NCBI GenBank assembly: GCA_054601695.1
Contig: BAAHQB010000370.1
Span: 62,001 to 126,000, forward strand
Source of the DNA: Amorphochlora amoebiformis
Lineage: Eukaryota > Cercozoa > Chlorarachniophyceae
Direction of reading: 5' to 3'
DNA length: 64,000 bases
A program made the translations under genes and the position numbers. Each line of letters begins with the position of its first letter. Within the stretch, counting starts at the first letter, position 1. Below are positions 1 to 64,000 of the stretch, piece after piece. Under the pieces are notes generated by a model. The model saw nothing but the letters and a program-made list of their open reading frames with translations. It was not told the origin of the DNA and did not search any database.

Positions 1-485
1 GACGACAAGCCCTTGAAAGATATTATAGGATTTTCCTTCTCCGTTCTCGACGGCCTTGTACACATCGTGGGACACCTGTGGAAGAAGTGTGAATTCGGAC
101 CAGTTGAATAAGGGCTAGAGGTAGTTTTCACAACAATTCGAATACGCACACAGCTGAACAAATTTAATGAATGCTTTGATACCTGAATCGCCTTGGTATA
201 TGCATAGGTGATCATAGGGTCGAGCCGAGCTACCAGGCTCTCATCAACAGTCTTGAGCACAGGTTTCATCAACGGATCCGCGAGTGACTCAAAGGTCTCG
301 ATCCCATACTTGATAATGCTCGAAGTTGCCTTGGCTTTCTCTTTAACGGAAACGATTGCGGCTGTCGTATCCACAACGCGATGATGAATGAGTTTTCCAG
401 CCCGGAGGTCTTCATCGACGTCCGTGACGGTAGGAATGATTTTCCACGTAGCTTTGGCTTCCGCTTCGGGTGCTGGCGTGGGCAT
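1..485 (-). CDS. Perilipin-like lipid-droplet protein (5' part, truncated by window edge)
   Basis: Exons complement(183..485) and complement(<1..75), joined in phase 0 across a 107 bp GT-AG intron (76..182) that ends in CTTCTTCCACAG. The start is the ATG at 485, giving MPTPAPEAEAKATWK. The 126 visible residues include an amphipathic stretch (residues about 38-75: TTAAIVSVKEKAKATSS, then IIKYGIETFESLADPLMKPV) and a KTVDESLVARLDPM segment. Regularly spaced Ala/Thr/Ser-rich helices followed by a D-P-L-M-K-P-V turn resemble the N-terminal half of fungal and animal perilipins, which coat lipid droplets and regulate lipolysis. The match is by pattern only and could be another amphipathic-helix protein. 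The intron is short and free of microsatellite, unlike most other genes here. It is divergent from the coiled-coil gene on the other strand. Confidence 0.5.
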   Translation of the reverse strand, partial: MPTPAPEAEAKATWKIIPTVTDVDEDLRAGKLIHHRVVDTTAAIVSVKEKAKATSSIIKYGIETFESLADPLMKPVLKTVDESLVARLDPMITYAYTKAIQVSKHSLNLFSCVRIRIVVKTTSSPYSTGPNSHFFHRCPTMCTRPSRTEKENPIISFKGLS

Positions 486-1097
486 ATTTGCAGCTGGGTT
501 GTGAGGTGATGTCGGGTGTCTTTCCGACGGGCACGTCACTGGTCCACGAATGATAGCACGTGCATGGGGTTATCTGGTTGTCTTTAACTGAAATCACCTT
601 AATGAATCACGCGGATGATCTCCAGGGAGTCTCTGGATATCTCCGAGGACTCTTCTGACAAAGTAACCGCTGCGCCGAATAATTATTTAATCTTCTAGAA
701 GAGATTTTCATATCTCCAAATGGATATCTGTATATCAAAGCTACAGGGTGACGCACCAGAGTGACAATTACATTTATAACTGTCGAGTGGTACCCCCCCT
801 TATAATGAGCTCACATGGGGCAAAGGAGGCGGAAAAAGGAAGTCAAAGGTGTATATGCACATGTGATATATTCCTGGAATATTCCGCAAAAAATATCGAA
901 TTTTACATCGAAAAAGGCGCGAAAAAGGGGAGATCTCTAAACCTTTATGTCTTGGAGGTGTAATTGCATATCTTCATATCTTTCCTATAACGTGAGGAAA
1001 GTATGTTTATATGCAGAGAATATTCTGGAAATTTCTCACCGAAAAGAAACTGGAAAGGAAATTTCTAGCCATATATAAAAACCGAAAAAAAGAACAC
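486..1097. promoter_or_regulatory. Divergent intergenic/promoter region
   Basis: About 610 bp of mixed-composition sequence between the minus-strand perilipin-like start (485) and the first candidate exon of the plus-strand coiled-coil gene (1098). It contains a TATATAAAA-type box at about 1072-1080 on the plus strand. An open frame at 748-963 (71 aa) has no family resemblance or splice context and is not called. Confidence 0.35.
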
Positions 1098-23098
<22,001 letters not shown>

Positions 23099-23154
23099 TC
23101 CTCAATGCTTGCGATTCGGACCCGTGGTGGCATCGGCGGGAGCGCGGGAGGCCA

Positions 23155-23322
23155 TGTGTCACACTGGGTTACATAGGGCAGTGTCACACCCGAAAAGGTA
23201 CAATGTATACAGGGTTATGTCACGTATTTACGTTACACTCCCTCAAGTCACAAAATACAGTGTACTACACATCGCAAAGTCACACTAAAACTGGATACAC
23301 AGGGCCATGTCACAAGGGTGAG
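23155..23322 (+). repeat. Degenerate GTCACA repeat upstream of GT31 start
   Basis: Irregular repetitions of TGTCACAC, GTTATGTCACG, AAGTCACA and GGCCATGTCACAAG in the 226 bp between the coiled-coil stop and the GT31 ATG. It is related in wording to the minisatellites at 15362 and 41790. Confidence 0.6.
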
Positions 23323-23324
23323 TC

Positions 23325-36514
<13,190 letters not shown>

Positions 36515-36517
36515 TAG

Positions 36518-36558
<41 letters not shown>

Positions 36559-36595
36559 CTATCTATCTATACTTTTCTGAGTTTAAAGTTATATA

Positions 36596-36647
<52 letters not shown>

Positions 36648-36693
36648 GGGTGTGTGTATATATATATTGTGTATATTTGTATATGTATGTATG

Positions 36694-36736
<43 letters not shown>

Positions 36737-36751
36737 TATACATATATACAG

Positions 36752-37844
36752 TTTGGTCCTGGATCACCTTCGCCTCGCAACAGAAATAATCCGCCTCTAA
36801 ATCGTGCTAAAATTAATTTCGCGGGTCGTATGCATATCCAGTATCTTTATATATGTTTATATAATTTAAATATATATATAATAAATCAAATAAATAAGAG
36901 TTAGTTTTTTGATTTCTGTCGAATGAATTGCGTACTGGCAATACTTACGGCAGTTCATTATTTATATATATCTAGTGTATATACTAGATATATATGTCTA
37001 AGTTGTGCATGTGCATGTTAGATTGTGTAAAATATATACTACATCTAGTACATCTTAAATAAATGCATCTTAGATCGATTATAAGATATTACAACTAAAG
37101 TGATGATCATGGTGGTATATTATAGTACAATAGTATTACAATATGTATATAACATCTACGAGATCTAGAACATATCTAGATATACTAGATATACATACAT
37201 ATTTATATATATATATATATATATATAGATATATCTAGTATAATAAGATATATATATATATATAATATCTAGAATATCTAGAATATACATTTTTATATAT
37301 CTCATAGTATTATCTAGATCGATTATGAAAAATGTGCACCATCTAGAGATTCTTGACAAAAGCTTAGATAATATACTTGATATTATCTAGATTATGATAC
37401 ACTCTCTGACTCTCATACTCTAGATACTAGTCATATAGACTAGATAGATACAAGTCATATATATCTAGTATATCTAGATATACATACATATTAAATACTG
37501 CATATACTAGATATATATTAATTGTATATATATATATATATAATATATATATACATATATTTACATATATATATATATATATAATATATATATATTTTAT
37601 TTACTGTATATCTACAATATATATATATATATATATTATACATATTCTAGATATTAATATATATACATATATACATATATATATATATATTATAATGTAT
37701 GTATATATATATATATGTAATATTTTATATATTAGGCACCTAAAATATTTAATCGTTGGTAATCGTGCACCGATAAGATTTAGGTTAATTGGACTCGATG
37801 ATGGCAGTTCAACTTTGTCGTCTAAAGTAACTGACATCAACTGA
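36752..37844 (+). CDS. Two phase-compatible coding islands, ownership uncertain
   Basis: Island 36752-36840 (after TATACAG, before CA|GTATCT) reads [20 protein letters not shown]... in phase 0. Island 37736-37844 (after TATTAG) completes its last codon and reads [20 protein letters not shown]... to a TGA at 37842-37844. They could be the 3' exons of a longer GT31 isoform (needs a donor inside exon 19 at GAA|GTCCCT), 3'-UTR exons if 36752 is read in the other frame ([16 protein letters not shown] then TAA), or a separate small gene. The end is convergent with the minus-strand BLUF gene, 150 bp away. No family was recognised. Confidence 0.4.
36841..37735. other. CTAG/TA-rich non-coding stretch
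   Basis: Repeated TCTAGATATACTAGATAT words and (TA)n. No exon was recognised. Similar in style to 40780-41760. Confidence 0.6.
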
Positions 37845-37994
37845 GATCTAGATAGTATACTATGGCTGGAGACGTTAACGGTGTCGTACGGTCCTTATCC
37901 TAACTGAGCTTTGAGTTCCAAAAAGAAATGACTGATTGTATGAACACGCACCACACAACCTACTGTTTTTTTTTTCTTTGGCGCATATACTTCC

Positions 37995-39928
37995 TCACGA
38001 GATGGCACAGCTTGTTGCCCTTGCACATGTCGCGCAGTTCTGAAAAATATACATCTCGTTTAAGGGCCTCTTGTGGGTTTGGATATTTTCTCGGGTTACC
38101 GAAGGTTTTGGACGGTAGAATTTCATGCTAAAAGGCACCATGGTCCTTCCGTAGATCGACTTGAAGGTGCTAGAGGTCACGGCCTTGCCGTCGATTTCTG
38201 TGTTACATTGTGTATTCTTATGATAAGTTTTTGCTTTACCCATAAAAATATGACACAATAGCTATGAAAAGTAAACACGATGGTATAGCCATGCGAAAAA
38301 CTCAAACGCTTCCACAGAAGTAAATTACTCAAAGTACAACATGCGTGCAAGCCAAATTCAAACAATTTTGTAGTACCGAGCAAACAATCGTTCTGCATGA
38401 TGCCAGCCGCGGTGGCATCCATTCGTGTCTCAGATATCTTCAGCGTGTTCGGGTAGAAGACAAGCCCAACGGGTTTCTACAGGAACACGTAGATTTAGCA
38501 CAGAATATCATATTTTTTAGGATTAGACTCGGTCGTACCCGCGTGAAGACGTACATGAGATGTTGCTCCCCGTTGAGGTACCTGCTACGATCTATCAACG
38601 CAACAGTCCATTTAGGAGCCTCTTTCTGCGCCTTAGATTCCGAGCCATCTAGGCTGTTTGTGGGACGGGCCTGGCGAAGACACCATTTTGAGATTGTGTA
38701 TTGAGTTTTATTATGCTTTCATTACCTTTGGAGGAAGGACGAGCTTTGATTCATGGATGTGTGCTATGCCGAAAGGAAGCCTAATGCGCATGATGCCGCC
38801 ACGTTCCAAGGAAAGCAGATTTCCAGTCCCGTATGGGGTTACGACGACCTGTATGTAAATGAAAATGTGAAACTAGCCCTTTGTTCAATTTTATGTATAT
38901 CGACCTCTTCTCCATCTTTGACTTCGACTTTAGCTTGGTCTTGCTGAGCGGGTCCAACAACCAGAATATTCTTGTGCACGATCCTCTTCTTCTGCCTAGT
39001 TCGCTTTGGGCGCAGGCGCTTCGAAGGAGTGGGATTCTTCGTCGAGGACATCTTTCCACAAGCAGATCGCACAACCTAGATCACATAAATATAGGAAATA
39101 TTACGTGATCGGATGAAAGGGTTCGAAATAGCAGCAAGCTTTGATGAAAAAATGATTCCTTTACCTTCCAATGGCCTCCATGCGATAAGAGCATGCCTCC
39201 CCATTTGTGCCAGACTCTTTTCTTGGGCCATTCCTGAGGTAGGAAATCACGCGGATGTTAAACAGGTAGTATCCACACCTATTCCGTTGATTTCCATGGA
39301 ATTATATCGCTTACTTCTTGCTTGATTTCAAAGCAGCAATGCCTCCAGTCGCCGCTAACCTTATCGAGCAGGCCCTGATGAATTAAGTTGGGTTAGAATC
39401 GCCGGAGTGCCATGTATGAGGGACACCTTGACGATATTCTCCTGTCCTTCCAAGATTTGCGTAATCTCGCCCGTTGTCTGGTTGTATTGCAGCACCCCGC
39501 CGACCCCCAACCTCGAATTGTTTTCCTTGGATCGTCTGCGCAGACAATAGGGTCAACAAATCTTACTCAGGCATGTTGTGAATATGTATACCGAACAATA
39601 TCGTGCACGCTAAACGTCGAATCCCTGATTCTCGAGGTGTACGTTACACGATATAGTCGCTCGCTCTTCTTTGTGACAGGCCACGTCTGATATCGGAATA
39701 CATCTCAGGCTTTCCTCGGGACATACATCGGAAAAAAACACCATCGACAGTTCCCCAACACCTACAGCATGTGAAATCAATCGAAATTCTCGCGCCAACC
39801 GCTGCCAGACGATTGTGGGCGCCATCGATCATTCCCAGCCCGCTCTGCCTTGCCATTCCAACTATGGGTTGCAACTCCGTAGACGCTGAATCCCGGCTGA
39901 TCGCTGGGAATCCCGGGATTCCCGCCAT
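37995..39928 (-). CDS. BLUF-like / TPYGTG-motif / PDZ-like multidomain protein, 11 compact exons
   Basis: Exons on the minus strand, 5' to 3': 39811-39928, 39650-39761, 39427-39535, 39315-39374, 39165-39233, 38905-39075, 38726-38848, 38539-38670, 38377-38476, 38100-38197, 37995-38039; 1137 nt = 378 aa, all phases consistent. Start MAGIPGFPAISRDSAS. BLUF-like part (about residues 45-160): LRCIPISDVA, SRSKENNSRLGVGGVLQYNQ, TGEITQILEGQENIVK, LLDKVSGDWRHC, WHKWGGML. Then a basic linker (KRLRPKRTRQKKR), a VVVTPYGTGNLLSLERGG...LPFGIAHIHE motif, and a PDZ-like segment (KPVGLVFYPN, ATAAGIMQNDCLLEIDGKAV). BLUF domains bind FAD as blue-light sensors. The expected Tyr in the first strand reads Pro (CIPIS), while Asn and Gln are kept. 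Introns are 49-179 bp with normal polypyrimidine tracts. The last acceptor is ambiguous: a site 20 nt on gives a basic tail ending KYMRQRKKKQ. Confidence 0.75.
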
Positions 39929-40440
39929 TTTCACGCACAGTGGCGCGTGGCCGAATAATTAAGAGCAAAACTATTAGAGGGTAATTATTCTCAAGAGCCA
40001 CCTAACTGCCCCTGTGCACGGGATTTTGGGCGTACGGTATGCGTTGGAACTTTAGGGCACAGTAGCACTGGAGACCCTCTAACTTGGCCCTAAGAATGTC
40101 GAAAAAGGGGGGGGACCCGGGAATTAACACTGAAGAGCTTGTCGTCTGGCACGAATGTTGCCGGATGGCGGGACGGAAGAAATATCGGATGCCGATTCGC
40201 GGCTGTCCCCGAGCTTTTCGGACCTGAGGGCTCGTGTTGCCGATGAGTGAAGAGCTTGTCCGGAGAGCAGTGTTCGTGCAACTGACCGACCTCCCGCCTG
40301 ATGACACTGGACACCGCAGTGAGTCGTATGCTGTTGTTGAAAAAAGTTGGACTTAATGGCTTATGATTCGAGTTATATGAAGTCCTGACGGTGACTGGGC
40401 GTATTCTAGGTATGCTAATAGAAGTTGCATCTGTATGCAC
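39929..40440. other. Upstream region of BLUF gene with small plus-strand ORFs
   Basis: GC-balanced sequence. A plus-strand open stretch [20 protein letters not shown] (about 40232-40345, ends TAA) and an upstream one starting MSKKGGDPG (40098) could be exons or relics. The 13-mer TGAAGAGCTTGTC is repeated at 40131 and 40248. A minus frame is also open (40002-40307). Nothing convincing. Confidence 0.3.
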
Positions 40441-41789
<1,349 letters not shown>

Positions 41790-42112
41790 TGTCACGGATT
41801 GTTCACGTGACATGAGGTGATGTCACGTAAGGTAAACTTCACATGCGAGCTCTTAGAGGTCTAATAAACACTCCGGTCTCAGGCTATGTCACGTGATGTG
41901 TCACGTGATGTCGGGTGATGTCACTCTGATGTCGGGTGATGTCACGTGATGTGTCACGTGATGTCACGTGTTGTCACTCACGTGATATCGGGTGATGTCA
42001 CTCACGTGATATATCGGGTGATGTCACTCACGTGATATCGGGTGATGTCACTCACGTGATATCGGGTGATGTCACTCACGTGATATCGGGTGATGTCACG
42101 TGAGGTCGACTT
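41790..42112. repeat. Minisatellite GTCACGTGATATCGGGTGAT
   Basis: Tandem units of GTGATGTCACTCACGTGATA and TCGGGTGATGTCAC, rich in the palindromes GTCACGTGAC and CACGTG. Flanked on both sides by ACATGCGAGCTCTTA (41843 and 42116), the right-hand copy being part of hydrolase exon 42113-42157. Confidence 0.9.
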
Positions 42113-52845
<10,733 letters not shown>

Positions 52846-53010
52846 ATGGACCCAAAAGCACCCACTGCTAAAGAGCCGATAATTCGCCGTCGAAAAGATC
52901 CTTCTCGGCGAAAAAAAGAACTTAATTTTGCGCATCTTCCCTATAAATACGTGCATATATATATTATATATATATATATATATATTTATATATTATATAT
53001 ATATATATAT

Positions 53011-53071
<61 letters not shown>

Positions 53072-53513
53072 TATATGTAACTTTATATCAAGAATATAAA
53101 TACACACATAGCACAATATTAAGAATATATACGCACATACCCCCATACCCTAACACTCAAGAGTAAATAAGAGAAGAGGGATCGAATAAAGGGGGGGGGG
53201 GGGAGAGAGGAGAGGACAGATGAGACCAGATATCGAGCCGTAGATAGCATTACTTTCGAAAAGATCGGTGATTATTCCCTGAGGGGCGAAAAATTAAGAA
53301 AAATGAAAAAAAATTCGGCATTTCATGGAGGGGGGGGGAAACAAAGATGAATCCATGATTCTTCAGCCGAAAAAAAACATTAGAATGAGGGAAAAGAGAG
53401 AAGGGCTTCGACAACAGCGTCTCCGTTGTCCCGTGGATGTCCCAGAATATGGCCGAAGAGTTATTTTAAAAATGAATCTAGATATCGACATAAATAAAGG
53501 CAACATGATATAA
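52846..53513 (+). CDS. Small basic protein, probably two exons (tentative)
   Basis: Exon 52846-52950 starts at an ATG in good context (CAACCATGG) and reads [20 protein letters not shown] then [15 protein letters not shown], with donor TAC|GTGCAT. After a (TA)n-rich intron the next in-phase coding stretch is 53367-53513 (acceptor ATTCTTCAG), reading [20 protein letters not shown] ... [12 protein letters not shown] to a TAA. The product is about 83 aa and strongly basic in its first two thirds, so it may be nucleic-acid binding. The family is not recognised. Other small exons could lie between. Poly-G (53191-53203) and G-rich runs occur in the intron. Confidence 0.45.
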
Positions 53514-53878
53514 AGATATCAATTTTGAGATATCCAAATATCGAAGCATAAATTTAACCTAAACGGATACCTTGAAGAATACTATGTTTAGGTAATTTCA
53601 CGTAATTATTGTTAGGTTTTGACTAAAAAAGCACATAAGACTCTTACGCAAAACGTTACTACCCGTTACTACCAGGTCGATTTCATCTCCTGACATAAGG
53701 CCCATATCCCGTGGCCGAAAGATCCACGGCTTTTCCCCCACTCGCCGTGACTTGAGTACCCCCCCATTCGCTTCCCCCCCCCCCCTTTTTCCAAAAACAA
53801 TAGGGGAGGGGTTAGAAAACCTCCAGCCGAAATATTCTCTAATATTTTTTATTTTTCTGATCAGATTTTCGCGGAAGA
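53514..53878. promoter_or_regulatory. Short intergenic region upstream of PEP carboxylase
   Basis: Unique sequence with a C-rich run (53776-53788) and TATTTTTTATTTTTCTGATCAG just before the first coding exon. This suggests a spliced 5' leader whose last intron ends at 53864. The antisense open frame here is judged spurious. Confidence 0.4.

Positions 53879-64000
<10,122 letters not shown>

Noticed and set aside
748-963. 71 aa plus-strand open frame near the left end
   Set aside because: No splice context and no phase link to either neighbour; likely promoter DNA.

Overview
The window is nuclear DNA from an intron-rich eukaryote, most likely a protist. I cannot place it further. The evidence is GT-AG (rarely GC-AG) introns with polypyrimidine tracts, (TA)n microsatellite filling most introns, TTAGGG/CCCTAA telomere-type arrays inside genes, and a gene set (phosphoenolpyruvate carboxylase, C1GALT1-type galactosyltransferase, BLUF domain, perilipin-like protein) that points away from prokaryotes, animals and fungi. 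Almost every long open frame here is a translation of microsatellite (YIYI, RERE, SLSL, NPNP, TLTL strings) and not a gene. The real genes are strings of 10-120 nt exons. I recovered them by reading the non-repetitive islands, requiring splice sites, and checking that reading phase carries from island to island.

Layout. (1) 1-485, minus: 5' part of a perilipin-like protein. (2) 486-1097: divergent promoter region. (3) about 1098-23098, plus: coiled-coil protein, at least 24 exons over 22 kb. (4) 23325-36514, plus: complete C1GALT1-like GT31 glycosyltransferase, 19 exons, all phases consistent, 366 aa in the preferred model. (5) 36752-37844, plus: two phase-compatible coding islands of uncertain ownership. 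(6) 37995-39928, minus: compact 11-exon gene with a BLUF-like domain, a TPYGTG motif region and a PDZ-like domain. (7) 42113-51371, minus: alpha/beta-hydrolase in about 18 exons, one exon present in two full copies. (8) 52846-53513, plus: small basic protein. (9) 53879-64000, plus: N-terminal third of PEP carboxylase, continuing past the window.

The most unusual feature is general to the locus. Many exons are accompanied by truncated copies of their own edges lying in the flanking introns, which I call echoes. Copies of an exon's 5' part, with the acceptor site, lie only upstream of it. Copies of its 3' part, with the donor site, lie only downstream. This holds for more than a dozen exons in four genes on both strands, with over 35 copies. 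A second theme is that telomeric repeat serves as intron: many introns are CCCTAA arrays on the sense strand, and the 3' splice site is repeatedly the hexamer CCCTAG, one base from CCCTAA. The BLUF gene by contrast has ordinary 50-180 bp introns with no microsatellite and no echoes.

The genes do not form an obvious pathway. Gene boundaries rest on start/stop codons and phase only, because no transcript data were available.
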